Shown one piece after another: positions 19,785 through 29,841 of a stretch of DNA of 64,000 nt (position 1 is its first letter; every line of letters starts with the position of its first letter). The notes beneath the pieces are model-generated. The model saw nothing but the letters and a program-made list of their open reading frames with translations, made no database searches and was not told the DNA's origin. Source of the DNA: an uncultured beta proteobacterium (GTDB lineage Bacteria; Pseudomonadota; Gammaproteobacteria; Burkholderiales; Burkholderiaceae); assembly GCA_903875135.1 (NCBI GenBank), contig CAIQUZ010000109.1, positions 124,001 through 188,000 on the forward strand. The letters run 5' to 3'. The position numbers were made by a program, and so were the translations under genes.

Positions 19785-20933
19785 TTATGCTTCCAATAAA
19801 ATGCGTAGGATTCTTCTTAAAGGCTCTGCAGCCCCCCAAAGCAACTGATCGCCAACCGTAAAGGCCCCAATATATTCTGGCCCCATCGCCATTTGATGAA
19901 TCCGACCAATTGGAATCTGCATCGTTCCAGTCACGGCCGCAGGAGTTAAGTACTTTTCGGTCAAATCACGATCATTGGGAATGACTTTTACCCAATCATT
20001 CGCGTTAGCTAATAATTGCTCTACCTCTTCAATTGCGACATGTTTTTTCAACTTAATGGTTAATCCTTGGGAGTGGCATCGCATCGAACCAACCCGAACA
20101 CAAATTCCATCAATCGGTATACTGCCACTCTCTCTAAAAGGTGGTAAGCCCAAGATCTTATTGCACTCTGCCCCACCTTTCCACTCTTCTTTCGTTTGAC
20201 CATGGCCAACCGGTACATCAATCCAAGGAATCAAACTTCCCGCAAGTGGCGTGTTTCTAAAATTGGACTTAGGGTAAGCATCACTATGTAAGGCTTGATT
20301 AACCTGTCGATCAATCTCTAATATAGCGGATCCCGAGTCAGCTAATTGAGCTTGAACACTTTGATGCAAATAACCCATTTGGCTTAACAACTCACGCATA
20401 TTCTGTGCACCAGCACCTGAAGCAGCCTGATAAGTCATGGCGCTAACCCACTCCACTAAGCCGGCACTAAACAAACCATTCAGTCCCATCAACATCAAAC
20501 TGACCGTACAGTTCCCACCAATCCAATTCAGGTTTTTCTGGGCGATGGCATTGTCAATCACTGAGCGATTGACTGGATCAAGCACAATCTTTGCTTGAGG
20601 ATCCATTCTTAAACTACTCGCTGCGTCAATCCAATGTCCTTGCCATCCGGCCGCACGAAGCGGCCCAAAATAAGCATTGGTATAGTCCCCACCTTGCGTA
20701 GAAACGATGTAATCACATTTTTTAAGGGCTTCTGTTTGATGAGCGTCTTGCAGTATCTCTTCATTTTTACTGATGCGTTGACCAGCAAATAAAGGCGCCT
20801 TTGCTCCAGCATTACTCGTACTAAAAAAGATGGGTTCAATTAAATCGAAATCTTTTTCAGCCAACATACGCTCAAGCAAGACACTACCAACCATTCCACG
20901 CCAACCAACAAAACCCACCACAGGAAGTGACAT
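19785..20933 (-). CDS. asd: Aspartate-semialdehyde dehydrogenase
   Basis: Asd reduces aspartyl phosphate to aspartate semialdehyde, the branch point for lysine, methionine and threonine. The N-terminal NADP site is [14 protein letters not shown] (about residues 6-19), and the active-site Cys is in [11 protein letters not shown] (about 135). Length 382 fits the Gram-negative form. The ORF-track start one codon upstream is a TTG; the true start is the ATG at 20933. It joins leuB to fimV in the usual betaproteobacterial order leuCDB-asd-fimV-truA. Confidence 0.96.
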   Translation of the reverse strand: MSLPVVGFVGWRGMVGSVLLERMLAEKDFDLIEPIFFSTSNAGAKAPLFAGQRISKNEEILQDAHQTEALKKCDYIVSTQGGDYTNAYFGPLRAAGWQGHWIDAASSLRMDPQAKIVLDPVNRSVIDNAIAQKNLNWIGGNCTVSLMLMGLNGLFSAGLVEWVSAMTYQAASGAGAQNMRELLSQMGYLHQSVQAQLADSGSAILEIDRQVNQALHSDAYPKSNFRNTPLAGSLIPWIDVPVGHGQTKEEWKGGAECNKILGLPPFRESGSIPIDGICVRVGSMRCHSQGLTIKLKKHVAIEEVEQLLANANDWVKVIPNDRDLTEKYLTPAAVTGTMQIPIGRIHQMAMGPEYIGAFTVGDQLLWGAAEPLRRILRILLEA

Positions 20934-21013
20934 CAAAAAACCTTTATTAATGAAATTGTAAATAAGGTTCTATTTTATTACTTCTAGGAACGATCTTCGA
21001 AATTTTATGTGAT

Positions 21014-22084
21014 TTAAGCGAGTGCTTTTAAAACAGCTTGGCCCATTTCTACTGTTCCAACCTTGATTGTTCCAACTGTATAGATATCAACCGTTCTAAG
21101 ACCATCGGCTAAAACCCGCTGTACAGCTCGCTCAATACGGGTAGCTTGCTCTTCCTTTCCTAGGGAGTAACGCAGCATCATGGCCGCCGACAAGATCGTT
21201 GCGAGTGGATTGGCAATCCCTTTACCTGCTATATCAGGTGCTGAACCATGACTCGGCTCGTAAAGACCTTTATTTTTGATATCTAATGACGCAGAAGGCA
21301 ACATACCAATCGACCCAGTCAACATGGCGGCCTCATCGGACAAAATATCTCCAAATAAATTACCTGTCACAACCACATCAAAAGCTTTAGGAGCTTTAAC
21401 CAACTGCATCGCAGCATTATCAACATACATGTGGGTTAATTCAACGTCAGGATAAGACTTGCCAAGATCTGTCATCACTTCACGCCACAGTTGAGAAGTT
21501 TCCAAAACATTTGATTTATCAACACTACAAACCTTTTTTCCTCTTTTTCGAGCAGCTGTAAAAGCAACTTGGCCAATACGACGGACTTCTGGCTCGCTAT
21601 AGCGCATCGTATCAAAGCCTTCACGTGAGCCAGGAAATAATCCATCACTGGCCGTCCGAATCCCTTTAGGGGATCCAAAATACACATCGCCATTGAGCTC
21701 CCGAACAATCAAAATGTCTAGGCCAGAAACAATTTCTGGCTTTAAAGAGGAAGCTGCAGTTAACTCTGGATAACAAATCGCAGGTCTCAAATTGGCAAAT
21801 AAGGCTAAATGCTTACGCAAACCCAAAATGGCCTGCTCTGGTCTGAGCTCTCGAGCTAAGGTGTCATATTTAAAATCACCTACCGAACCAAATAATATAG
21901 CGTCCGCTGCTTTTGCTAACTCTAAGGTTTGAGGAGGTAAAGGATGCCCATAAGCCTCATAACCCGCCCCGCCAACTGGAGCCTCTTCAATTTCAAAAGA
22001 TTCGCCAAGAGCATCTAAGACTAATCGTGCTTGAGCAATGATTTCAGGACCAATTCCGTCCCCAGGTAATACGGCAATTTTCAT
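21014..22084 (-). CDS. leuB: 3-isopropylmalate dehydrogenase
   Basis: LeuB oxidises and decarboxylates 3-isopropylmalate to 2-ketoisocaproate in leucine synthesis, using NAD. Typical features: [15 protein letters not shown] at the start, [15 protein letters not shown] (substrate/metal region) and the NAD-site region [28 protein letters not shown]. Length 356 is normal. It follows leuD by 12 bp. leuA is not in this window. Confidence 0.98.
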   Translation of the reverse strand: MKIAVLPGDGIGPEIIAQARLVLDALGESFEIEEAPVGGAGYEAYGHPLPPQTLELAKAADAILFGSVGDFKYDTLARELRPEQAILGLRKHLALFANLRPAICYPELTAASSLKPEIVSGLDILIVRELNGDVYFGSPKGIRTASDGLFPGSREGFDTMRYSEPEVRRIGQVAFTAARKRGKKVCSVDKSNVLETSQLWREVMTDLGKSYPDVELTHMYVDNAAMQLVKAPKAFDVVVTGNLFGDILSDEAAMLTGSIGMLPSASLDIKNKGLYEPSHGSAPDIAGKGIANPLATILSAAMMLRYSLGKEEQATRIERAVQRVLADGLRTVDIYTVGTIKVGTVEMGQAVLKALA

Positions 22085-22096
22085 ATCTTTGTGACC

Positions 22097-22744
22097 CTAT
22101 GGAAGTTTGGCGTCTAACCAAGGCATTTTCAATAACCGAGCAGACTCATATAGTTTAATTTTGTCGGCATGCCGCAGAGTTAATCCAATATCATCTAAAC
22201 CATTGGTCAAACAATATTTGCGAAATGGCGTGATATCGAAATCATAAGAACGACCATCTGGTGTTGTTACCACTTGCTGTTCAAGGTCAATCGTTACTTT
22301 AAAACCATTGAAAGAAAAAGTCTCATTAAATAAATGATCGACCTGCAAGCTCCCTAAAACAATCGGTAATAATCCATTTTTATAACAGTTATTCATAAAA
22401 ATATCAGCAAAGCTTGGAGCAATCACCGCCCTAAAACCATACTGTACTAGCGCCCAAGGAGCATGTTCGCGCGAACTTCCACAACCAAAATTCTGACGGG
22501 CAAGTAAGATGCTGCCACCCCGATAACGCGGTTGATTGAGAACAAAATCAGGATTTAATGGTCTAGCGGAGCAGTCAACGCCAGGTTCACCTGGGTCTAA
22601 ATACCGCCAAGCATCAAACAAGTTTTGCCCGAAACCAGTTCTAGCAATTGATTTTAAAAACTGCTTCGGAATAATAGCATCAGTATCTACGTTTTCACGA
22701 TCCAGAGGGACTACTAAGCCTTGATGAACCTTAAATGCTTCCAT
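22097..22744 (-). CDS. leuD: 3-isopropylmalate dehydratase small subunit
   Basis: The small (swivel-domain) subunit of isopropylmalate isomerase, partner of LeuC. The substrate-recognition motif [14 protein letters not shown] lies at about residues 86-99. The N-terminal [25 protein letters not shown] is diagnostic. Length 215 is typical of the proteobacterial form. It is separated from leuC by a small lipoprotein gene. Confidence 0.97.
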   Translation of the reverse strand: MEAFKVHQGLVVPLDRENVDTDAIIPKQFLKSIARTGFGQNLFDAWRYLDPGEPGVDCSARPLNPDFVLNQPRYRGGSILLARQNFGCGSSREHAPWALVQYGFRAVIAPSFADIFMNNCYKNGLLPIVLGSLQVDHLFNETFSFNGFKVTIDLEQQVVTTPDGRSYDFDITPFRKYCLTNGLDDIGLTLRHADKIKLYESARLLKMPWLDAKLP

Positions 22745-22768
22745 AAATGTCTCTTTATTAATCTTTTA

Positions 22769-22963
22769 CTATTTAATCGGGGTTACAACAGCCCCTGATG
22801 GTTGCTCAATTGGTTTAGAAGTTTCAACTTTAGTCGACGGTGTGGCAGAACTCTCAATTGATTTACCCAATGACTGCAGATCCTTACCCATACCTTCCAT
22901 CGTTGAACAAGCACTTACGCTCATCACCAATAACCCAGCACAAATGATAGTCATAATTTTCAT
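22769..22963 (-). CDS. Entericidin-like small lipoprotein
   Basis: A 64-residue lipoprotein of the entericidin EcnA/EcnB type. A short signal peptide (about 1-18) ends at the lipobox SVSAC, so Cys19 would be lipidated. The mature start STMEGMGKDLQSLGKSIE matches the entericidin pattern (C-x-T-x-x-G-x-G-K-D). A GGGAG ribosome-binding site supports the ATG. In Betaproteobacteria such a gene is often lodged between leuC and leuD. Its function here is unknown; E. coli entericidins are a bacteriolytic toxin/antidote pair but there is only one copy. Confidence 0.85.
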   Translation of the reverse strand: MKIMTIICAGLLVMSVSACSTMEGMGKDLQSLGKSIESSATPSTKVETSKPIEQPSGAVVTPIK

Positions 22964-22980
22964 AATGTTCTCCCTAACAA

Positions 22981-24390
22981 TTAAGCAATTTTACGCACAT
23001 CCACAAAATGCCCTTCAATTGCTGCTGCCGCTGCCATCGCCGGACTCACTAAATGGGTTCTACCCCCAGCTCCTTGACGACCTTCAAAATTGCGATTTGA
23101 AGTCGATGCACATCTCTCACCAGGCTCGAGCCGGTCAGCGTTCATCGCCAAACACATGGAGCATCCAGGTTCACGCCATTCGAATCCAGCCGCTTTAAAT
23201 AATAAATCTAAACCTTCTTTTTCGGCCTGAGCTTTTACAAGGCCTGAACCAGGAACGACTAGAGCTAACCTCACATTGGGGGCAACCTTTTTACCTAGTC
23301 GTTCAACCACTTTGGCAGCAGCACGAATATCTTCAATACGACTATTGGTGCATGAACCAATAAAAACTTTATCAATCATGATCGAATCAATCGTCATATT
23401 TGGTGTTAAATCCATGTAAACCAATGCCCGCTCAATCGCTGATCGTTTGTTAGGGTCTTTTTCTTTATCAGGATCTGGAATCCGATCATCAATCGATAAA
23501 ACCATTTCAGGTGAAGTACCCCATGTGACTTGTGGCTTAATCTCTTCAGCTCTTAGTGTGACCACTTGATCAAATTTTGCATCAGAGTCAGAGTGCAGAC
23601 TTCGCCAATATTGAATCGCAAGACTCCAAGCTTGACCAGATGGGGAGTAAGGGCGATGCTGAACATAGTCTATCGTTTTTTCATCGACTGCTACCAAGCC
23701 AGCTCGAGCCCCCGCCTCTATGGCCATATTGCAGACTGTCATTCGACCCTCTATCGATAACTGACTAATGGCTTCCCCAGCAAATTCGATGGTATGTCCA
23801 GTTCCGCCAGCCGTACCAATTTTGCCAATAATCGCTAAAACAATATCTTTGGCAGTGCAGCCTAAAGGCAGCTTTCCATCGACGCGAATTAACATATTTT
23901 TACTTTTTTTCATGAGCAAAGTCTGAGTGGCCAGTACATGCTCAACTTCCGAGGTACCAATACCAAACGCTAATGCCCCAAAAGCACCGTGAGTACTCGT
24001 ATGAGAGTCCCCACAAACTATCGTCATACCAGGCAACGTAGCACCCTGCTCAGGACCTATTACATGCACTATACCTTGACGTAAATCATGCATTTTGTAC
24101 TGAGTAATACCCAAGCGATCACAATTGGTATCCAAGGTATCAACTTGCAACTTAGAAATGGGATCACTAATCCCTTCAGAACGATCGGTCGTTGGGACGT
24201 TATGGTCAGAAACGGCTAAATTGGCAGAGTTTCTCCACAATGAACGATCCGCAATTTGCAAACCTTCAAATGCTTGAGGGCTTGTTACCTCATGCAAAAG
24301 ATGACGATCAATATACAAAACAGATGTTCCGTCTTCTTCTGCGTGGACCACATGGTCGTCCCAAAGTTTGTCATATAAGGTACGTGCCAT
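22981..24390 (-). CDS. leuC: 3-isopropylmalate dehydratase large subunit
   Basis: LeuC carries the 4Fe-4S cluster of isopropylmalate isomerase, converting 2- to 3-isopropylmalate. Cluster cysteines are visible in [12 protein letters not shown] (about residue 347) and [11 protein letters not shown] (about 407 and 410). The N-terminal [15 protein letters not shown] and the [23 protein letters not shown] aconitase signature confirm it. Length 469 is normal. Only 12 bp separate it from gltA upstream, so it may be transcribed from the gltA promoter or from one inside gltA. Confidence 0.98.
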   Translation of the reverse strand: MARTLYDKLWDDHVVHAEEDGTSVLYIDRHLLHEVTSPQAFEGLQIADRSLWRNSANLAVSDHNVPTTDRSEGISDPISKLQVDTLDTNCDRLGITQYKMHDLRQGIVHVIGPEQGATLPGMTIVCGDSHTSTHGAFGALAFGIGTSEVEHVLATQTLLMKKSKNMLIRVDGKLPLGCTAKDIVLAIIGKIGTAGGTGHTIEFAGEAISQLSIEGRMTVCNMAIEAGARAGLVAVDEKTIDYVQHRPYSPSGQAWSLAIQYWRSLHSDSDAKFDQVVTLRAEEIKPQVTWGTSPEMVLSIDDRIPDPDKEKDPNKRSAIERALVYMDLTPNMTIDSIMIDKVFIGSCTNSRIEDIRAAAKVVERLGKKVAPNVRLALVVPGSGLVKAQAEKEGLDLLFKAAGFEWREPGCSMCLAMNADRLEPGERCASTSNRNFEGRQGAGGRTHLVSPAMAAAAAIEGHFVDVRKIA

Positions 24391-24402
24391 GCAATCTCCT
24401 AG

Positions 24403-25713
24403 TTAGCGTTTTGTGATAGGTGGTACTGTCCGTGTCGTGTATCCATTAAATAATTGACGTGGACGTCCTATTTTATACTCAGGATCAGTAATCATCTCTT
24501 CCCACTGAGCAATCCAACCAACAGTTCTTGCCAAAGAGAAAATACAAGTAAACATTTCAGTTGGAATACCTAGCGCACGTTGGACAATACCCGAGTAAAA
24601 GTCAACGTTCGGGTATAACTTGCGACTGACAAAATATTCGTCTTCTAAAGCAATCTTCTCGAGTGTCATGGCCAATTTAAACAGTGGATCATCCTGCAGC
24701 CCCATTTCATTGAGCACCTCATAGCAGGTATCACGCATCAGCTTAGCGCGTGGATCAAAGTTTTTGTACACACGATGTCCAAAGCCCATTAAACGAACTC
24801 CAGAGTCCTTGTCTTTGACTTGCGCAATAAATTCACCAATTTTATCAACACCACCCATTTTTTGGATGTTTTCTAACATCTGTAAACAAGCTTCATTGGC
24901 ACCGCCATGCGCAGGTCCCCATAAGCAAGCAACACCAGCAGCAATGGCAGCAAATGGATTTGTGCCAGAGGACCCTGCCAAACGTACCGTCGATGTCGAA
25001 GCATTTTGTTCGTGATCTGCATGCAAAATAAAAATTCGGTCTAACGCACGGACCAAAACTTCATTGACGACATACTCTTCACAAGGATTGGCAAACATCA
25101 TTCTCATGAAATTCGCTGTATAAGATAAATTATTCTGAGGATAAATAAATGGCTGGCCAATGGAGTACTTATAAGACATTGCTACAAGAGTAGGCATTTT
25201 TGCAATCAAGCGAATCTGAGCAATGTCTCTTACGGTTGAGTCCGTATAATCTAAACCATCATGGTAGAACGCCGCCATTGCTCCAACTAAGCCAGTTAAT
25301 ACAGCCATTGGATGCGCATCACGTCGAAAACCACGTAAAAAGAATTGCATCTGCTCGTGGACCATCGTATGGTGCATGACTAAGTTTTCAAACTTATTCT
25401 TCTGCTCAGCATTTGGAAGCTCTTTATTTAAGAGCAAATAACAAGTCTCTAAAAAATCACAATTCTCAGCAAGATCCTGAATTTGATAACCACGATATAA
25501 CAATTCACCTTTGTCACCATCAATGAACGTGATTTGTGAATTACATGAGGCTGTGGACATAAAACCCGGATCATAGGTAAATTTACCTGATTGACCGTAT
25601 AACTTACGAATATCTATCACATCGGGACCAACTGTGCCTTTATAAATGGGCATTTCAATGGCTGGGGATCCATCAGAAAAAGATAAGGTTGCTTTTATAT
25701 CAGAGGGGGTCAT
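24403..25713 (-). CDS. gltA: Citrate synthase
   Basis: Type II (hexameric, Gram-negative) citrate synthase, the entry enzyme of the TCA cycle. Catalytic regions: [18 protein letters not shown] (His near residue 272), [14 protein letters not shown] (His near 313) and the catalytic Asp in NVDFYSGIV. Length 436 is typical. It sits between the sdh operon and leuC; an 87-bp AT-rich gap to sdhE contains a TATAAT-like box on the minus strand, but no good -35 accompanies it. Confidence 0.98.
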   Translation of the reverse strand: MTPSDIKATLSFSDGSPAIEMPIYKGTVGPDVIDIRKLYGQSGKFTYDPGFMSTASCNSQITFIDGDKGELLYRGYQIQDLAENCDFLETCYLLLNKELPNAEQKNKFENLVMHHTMVHEQMQFFLRGFRRDAHPMAVLTGLVGAMAAFYHDGLDYTDSTVRDIAQIRLIAKMPTLVAMSYKYSIGQPFIYPQNNLSYTANFMRMMFANPCEEYVVNEVLVRALDRIFILHADHEQNASTSTVRLAGSSGTNPFAAIAAGVACLWGPAHGGANEACLQMLENIQKMGGVDKIGEFIAQVKDKDSGVRLMGFGHRVYKNFDPRAKLMRDTCYEVLNEMGLQDDPLFKLAMTLEKIALEDEYFVSRKLYPNVDFYSGIVQRALGIPTEMFTCIFSLARTVGWIAQWEEMITDPEYKIGRPRQLFNGYTTRTVPPITKR

Positions 25714-25800
25714 TTTAAGGTTCCTTACTAATTAATCATTATATTCATTTGGTAAAACTCTATTATTTCGTAATAGCTAGTCCATCTTAAACAGAAATTT

Positions 25801-26058
25801 TTACAGTTGCCGTAATTTACTGAGAACGCCCTTTAATTCGGGAGTATCTAATGCGCCCTCAGGCTCTTTACGACTTAAAAATAAGTCTAAGAGATCATTG
25901 TCGCTTAAGTCAAATAACTGATCTAGCAAGAATACATCTTCGTTATTTAACTGCTCAGCATAGCGCTTAAAAAATCGCTCAATAATCAAATCATTTTCCA
26001 GCAAACCCCTTCTAGCGCTCCAACGTAGCCGAGAAAGGATTTGTGAATCAATCGTCAT
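25801..26058 (-). CDS. sdhE: FAD assembly factor SdhE
   Basis: SdhE promotes covalent attachment of FAD to SdhA. The 85-residue helical protein has the conserved RGxxE motif in RRGLLENDLIIERFF (about residues 16-30). Its ATG overlaps the sdhB stop as ATGA. Position after sdhB and before gltA is the usual betaproteobacterial one. Confidence 0.95.
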   Translation of the reverse strand: MTIDSQILSRLRWSARRGLLENDLIIERFFKRYAEQLNNEDVFLLDQLFDLSDNDLLDLFLSRKEPEGALDTPELKGVLSKLRQL

Positions 26059-26765
26059 ACTGCCCGACGAACCATCAACTCTTTAATCTTACCAATGGCC
26101 TTAGTTGGGTTTAATCCCTTCGGGCATACATCAACACAGTTCATGATGGTATGGCACCGGAATAAACGATATGGATCTTCTAAATTATCAAGGCGCTCGC
26201 TCGTTACCTGATCACGACTATCCGCTATAAATCGATAGGCTTGCAACAATCCAGCAGGTCCAACAAATTTATCAGGATTCCACCAAAATGATGGACAAGC
26301 AGTCGAGCAAGAAGCACACAAAATACACTCGTACAAACCATTTAATTCATCACGTTCTTCAGGTGATTGTAAACGCTCCTTTTCTGGAGGTGGCGTGTCA
26401 TTCACCAAATAAGGGCGTATCGAATGATATTGTTTGAAGAAGTTGGTCATGTCAACAATCAAATCACGCACTACAGGCAAGCCAGGCAATGGACGTAAAG
26501 TAATCTTGTTTGGCAAAGTGAGCATATTGGTTAAGCACGCTAAGCCATTTTTTCCATTAATATTCATGGCATCTGATCCACAAACACCCTCACGGCAAGA
26601 GCGACGGAAAGTCAATGTCTCATCTAACTTCTTCAGCTTCATCAACGCATCTAACAACATTCTCTCACTACCATCTAACTCTAGCTCATAGGACTGCATA
26701 CGAGGTGCAGCATCTTGATCTGGATCGTAGCGATATACTTCAAAAATTCTTGTTTGACTCATCAT
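26055..26765 (-). CDS. sdhB: Succinate dehydrogenase iron-sulfur subunit
   Basis: SdhB relays electrons from FAD to ubiquinone through three clusters. The 2Fe-2S ligands are in CREGVCGSDAMNINGKNGLAC; the 4Fe-4S ligands in CILCASCSTACP; the 3Fe-4S ligands in CHTIMNCVDVCP, with the last Cys completing the 4Fe-4S set. Length 236 is normal. Two ATG codons are adjacent at the start (MMSQ); either is possible. It follows sdhA by 7 bp. Confidence 0.98.
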   Translation of the reverse strand: MMSQTRIFEVYRYDPDQDAAPRMQSYELELDGSERMLLDALMKLKKLDETLTFRRSCREGVCGSDAMNINGKNGLACLTNMLTLPNKITLRPLPGLPVVRDLIVDMTNFFKQYHSIRPYLVNDTPPPEKERLQSPEERDELNGLYECILCASCSTACPSFWWNPDKFVGPAGLLQAYRFIADSRDQVTSERLDNLEDPYRLFRCHTIMNCVDVCPKGLNPTKAIGKIKELMVRRAV

Positions 26766-26772
26766 TAACCTC

Positions 26773-28551
26773 TTAGAAAGTACGTACTTTAGGTGGAATA
26801 GATTCAGCTGTTAAAGGCTGCAGATTGACTGGCTTGTATTCCATGCGATTATTTTCTTTAAACCACAATGAGTGCTTCATCCAGTTCACATCATCACGAT
26901 TTGGGCAGTCATCATGTGCATGCGCGCCACGACTTTCTTGTCTAGCCGCAGCTGAATACATCGTTGAGTTAGCAGCCTCAACAATGTTGGCAAGTTCTAG
27001 AGCTTCCACCCGTGCAGTATTAAATATCTTGGATTTGTCTTTGAGGTGAATATGCTTCGCTTTTTCAGTCAACTCAGCCATCTTCGCAACACCCTCATCC
27101 ATGATTTTTTGCGTTCTAAATACACCGCAATGTTTTTGCATCGTATTACGAATTTCATTAGCAACGTCTTGGGTATACTCGCCAGAGCTTGAATTGTCTA
27201 AGAGCGCTAATCTTGATAATGAATAATCTGCTGCATCAGCAGGCATTGGTTTATGCTCTTTTTGCTTGAGTGCTGTCGATACGACGTGATTACCTGCCGC
27301 ACGACCAAACACCAGAAGATCGAGCAAGGAATTAGTGCCTAAACGATTGGCACCATGTACGGAAACACAAGAACATTCACCAACTGCATAAAAACCATTC
27401 ACAAGGGTATTCGGATCACCATTTTTAGGAGCGACAACCTGACCATGAATATTCGTTGGAATACCACCCATTTGATAATGGATTGTTGGCACTACAGGAA
27501 TCGGTTCTTTAGTGACGTCCACGTTTGCAAAATTAATACCAATTTCATAAACAGATGGCAAACGCTTATGAATTGTTTCAGCTCCAATGTGTGTCAAATC
27601 TAATACTACATGGTCGCCATTTGGACCACAACCACGACCCTCTTTAATCTCTTGATCCATCGCCCTAGACACAAAATCCCGCGGGGCTAAATCTTTCAGT
27701 GTAGGAGCATAGCGCTCCATAAAACGCTCACCGTCTTTATTTCTTAAAATACCGCCCTCTCCACGACAGCCCTCAGTCAATAAAACTCCAGCGCCAGCTA
27801 CTCCAGTTGGGTGGAATTGCCAAAATTCCATATCCTCTAGGGGGATTCCAGCACGGGCTGTCATGCCCATACCGTCACCAGTATTAATAAAGGCATTCGT
27901 TGAGGCTTGCCAAATACGACCAGCACCACCGGTGGCAAACATCGTGCACTTTGCCTCTAAAATATGAATATCACCCGTCTCCATCTCCATAGCGGTAACA
28001 CCAATCACATCGCCTTCTGCATCACGAATTAAATCCAAAGCCATCCATTCGACAAAGAATTGCGTTCTCGCGCGAACGTTTCGTTGATAAAGTGTATGTA
28101 ACATCGCATGACCAGTTCTGTCAGCCGCCGCACAAGCGCGTTGAACAGCCTTCTCACCATAGTTGGCGGTATGGCCACCAAATGGGCGCTGGTAGATCGT
28201 ACCGTCCGCATTACGATCAAAGGGCATACCAAAATGCTCAAGTTCATAAACGACTTTAGGTGCTTCACGACACATAAATTCAATCGCGTCCTGATCACCT
28301 AGCCAATCCGATCCTTTAATCGTGTCGTAAAAGTGATAGTGCCAATTATCTTCACTCATATTACCCAGTGAAGCACCAATACCACCTTGTGCAGCAACCG
28401 TATGTGACCTGGTCGGAAATACTTTCGATAAGACCGCAACGTTTAGACCAGCTTCGGCCAATTGTAAAGATGCGCGCATGCCAGCGCCACCGGCTCCAAC
28501 AATCACGACATCAAAACGTCGACGTGGAATAGCTGATTTGATAGCTGCCAT
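26773..28551 (-). CDS. sdhA: Succinate dehydrogenase flavoprotein subunit
   Basis: SdhA oxidises succinate to fumarate with covalently bound FAD on the cytoplasmic side of the inner membrane. The FAD-binding Rossmann motif VIVGAGGAGMRASL is at about residues 16-29. The flavinylated His is in SHTVAAQGGIGAS. The catalytic Arg is in the RGEGGILRN / APRDFVSRAM region. Length 592 is typical. Its stop-to-start spacing with its neighbours is nearly zero, as expected for sdhCDAB. Confidence 0.98.
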   Translation of the reverse strand: MAAIKSAIPRRRFDVVIVGAGGAGMRASLQLAEAGLNVAVLSKVFPTRSHTVAAQGGIGASLGNMSEDNWHYHFYDTIKGSDWLGDQDAIEFMCREAPKVVYELEHFGMPFDRNADGTIYQRPFGGHTANYGEKAVQRACAAADRTGHAMLHTLYQRNVRARTQFFVEWMALDLIRDAEGDVIGVTAMEMETGDIHILEAKCTMFATGGAGRIWQASTNAFINTGDGMGMTARAGIPLEDMEFWQFHPTGVAGAGVLLTEGCRGEGGILRNKDGERFMERYAPTLKDLAPRDFVSRAMDQEIKEGRGCGPNGDHVVLDLTHIGAETIHKRLPSVYEIGINFANVDVTKEPIPVVPTIHYQMGGIPTNIHGQVVAPKNGDPNTLVNGFYAVGECSCVSVHGANRLGTNSLLDLLVFGRAAGNHVVSTALKQKEHKPMPADAADYSLSRLALLDNSSSGEYTQDVANEIRNTMQKHCGVFRTQKIMDEGVAKMAELTEKAKHIHLKDKSKIFNTARVEALELANIVEAANSTMYSAAARQESRGAHAHDDCPNRDDVNWMKHSLWFKENNRMEYKPVNLQPLTAESIPPKVRTF

Positions 28552-28917
28552 TTAAACCCTCCAAAGAATTTGAGCTGTGTAGCCAGCACAACCGACTAGC
28601 CACAATACAGTAAAAGCTTGCAATGCTAAACGAACACCAGCAGACGCTATGTAATCCATCCAAATATCACGAATACCTACCCAAGCGTGATAGAACAAAC
28701 TCAAGAGTGCGAGGAAAGTAAGAATCTTCATCAATTGATTGGCGAAGAGGCTCGCCCAACCCTCATAAGAAGCATTGCCAAACAGGAGATAAACCACTAA
28801 AAGAACCACGGTAAATATCACCATAATTACGGCAGTAACACGTTGCAGTAACCATTCAGTCAGACCGTAATGGGCTCCGACAACAAGTCGATTGGCACCA
28901 ATGTTATTTTTTGACAT
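28552..28917 (-). CDS. sdhD: Succinate dehydrogenase membrane anchor subunit
   Basis: The smaller membrane anchor of complex II, 121 residues with three transmembrane helices (about 30-48, 56-80 and 96-115). The haem-ligand-type segment SLFYHAWVGIRDIWMDYI is plain. The N-terminal ANRLVVGAHYGLTEWLLQRVTAVIM is the family start. It abuts sdhA with no gap. Confidence 0.96.
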   Translation of the reverse strand: MSKNNIGANRLVVGAHYGLTEWLLQRVTAVIMVIFTVVLLVVYLLFGNASYEGWASLFANQLMKILTFLALLSLFYHAWVGIRDIWMDYIASAGVRLALQAFTVLWLVGCAGYTAQILWRV

Positions 28918-28926
28918 GTGTCGCCC

Positions 28927-29352
28927 TCAAAATAAATTAAAAAGTTTAGCCGCCAAAATTATAGTGAGAGATAAACTCACAGCTAGGACGGTAATTGCAG
29001 ACTTCTGGATTTGATCTTTTTCAATACCACGGTGTGTATCAAGCATTAAAAAACGAATTCCTGCACAAAAGTGATGTAAGAAAGCCCAAATCAAAGCCAA
29101 TATAAAGAGCTTAGCTAGTGGATGACCAACAATCTGAGAGAAGGTAATAAAACTTAATTCAGAACTGATGCTCTTATCAAATAAGTACAAAATAATCGGT
29201 AAAGATAAAAACAAGAGTGCCCCGCTAACACGGTGCAATATAGAGACTTTACCCGACCAAGGTAGTTTATAAGAAGTGAGAATTTGACCGTATCCAATAT
29301 TTTTGAATTCAGGCCGAGCCTTTTTAGGGCTAGCATCAACTGTGTCAGACAT
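28927..29352 (-). CDS. sdhC: Succinate dehydrogenase cytochrome b556 subunit
   Basis: The larger membrane anchor of complex II, binding haem b and quinone. 141 residues with three transmembrane helices. Signatures: SILHRVSGALLFLSLP (Ser/His/Arg near the quinone site) and the haem-ligand segment FLHHFCAGIRFLMLDTHRGIE. First gene of the sdhCDABE operon, with an AAAAGG ribosome-binding site and a promoter about 60 bp upstream. Confidence 0.96.
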   Translation of the reverse strand: MSDTVDASPKKARPEFKNIGYGQILTSYKLPWSGKVSILHRVSGALLFLSLPIILYLFDKSISSELSFITFSQIVGHPLAKLFILALIWAFLHHFCAGIRFLMLDTHRGIEKDQIQKSAITVLAVSLSLTIILAAKLFNLF

Positions 29353-29413
29353 GTTGTACCTTTTGCTGTGATTGCACTGTTAAAAAACTATTTTCATTAT
29401 TAATATTGACAAA

Positions 29414-29441
29414 ATTATATGTAAATTTAACTTACATCCAA
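29414..29441 (-). promoter_or_regulatory. Sigma70-type promoter of the sdh operon
   Basis: On the minus strand TTGGAT is separated by 16 bp from a perfect TATAAT, ending about 62 bases before the sdhC ATG. Spacing and sequence fit a housekeeping promoter. This is a reading by eye, without transcript data. Confidence 0.6.
29419..29437. promoter_or_regulatory. Palindrome inside the sdh promoter (possible operator)
   Basis: A perfect inverted repeat, ATGTAA, seven bases, TTACAT, fills the spacer between the -35 and -10 boxes of the sdhC promoter and touches both. A protein bound here would block RNA polymerase. The regulator is not identifiable. Confidence 0.45.
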
Positions 29442-29567
29442 TTTTATAATATTTAATTTTGTCATATCCTGTGAATTTATGGAATATTGCGTTCTAAAAA
29501 CTTGAGTTAAATAATCAATTAAGCTTGTTTATGAACTCGCCTAAGATATGATAATCCTTTGTGAGAT

Positions 29568-29589
29568 ATTGAGCTGAGCGAAGCTCAAT
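29568..29589. repeat. Perfect inverted repeat upstream of mdh
   Basis: ATTGAGCT, a six-base GAGCGA loop, AGCTCAAT. There is no T-run after either arm, so it is not a normal terminator. It could be an operator or an RNA stem. Confidence 0.5.
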
Positions 29590-29616
29590 TGTGACATTGG
29601 GATTGGTGATTCACTC

Positions 29617-29742
29617 ATGATGTCGAACAAGAATCAATCCCTATTTCCCCTATTAGAGATTGATACAGACACCCTAGCAACGATGTTAAATCGGTCATTA
29701 AAAGGCAAATCCATCAGCAAACCATCTAAATTGTCATGTTGA
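29617..29742 (+). CDS. Possible small protein upstream of mdh
   Basis: A 41-codon ORF starting at tandem ATGs (MMSNKNQSLFPLLEIDT...) in the sdhC-mdh spacer, too short for the ORF track. It has a mixed, protein-like composition with a basic C-terminal part (LNRSLKGKSISKPSKL). There is no clear ribosome-binding site. It could be a real small protein, a fragment of a lost gene, or chance. No homology is recognised. Confidence 0.25.
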   Translation: MMSNKNQSLFPLLEIDTDTLATMLNRSLKGKSISKPSKLSC

Positions 29743-29841
29743 GTTTTCATAATGTTTATCATAGAAGCACAATTTGATAAAAAATATTCTTAATTTTTAT
29801 CTCTTACCCGTTTTTATCATTTATTTATATTGGAGTTAATC

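Larger units (their letters stand above)
29353..29841. other. Long divergent intergenic region sdhC / mdh
   Basis: 489 bp between divergent TCA-cycle genes. It holds the sdhC promoter with its palindrome, an 8-bp perfect hairpin at 29568-29589, a possible 41-codon ORF (29617-29742) and an AT-rich run before mdh ending in the GGAG ribosome-binding site at 29832. No longer ORF is present on either strand. Some relatives carry a GntR-type regulator gene near this junction; none is here. Confidence 0.6.

Noticed and set aside
29568-29589. Hairpin before mdh as a terminator
   Set aside because: No T-run follows on either strand, and it lies between divergent genes where no transcript needs stopping.
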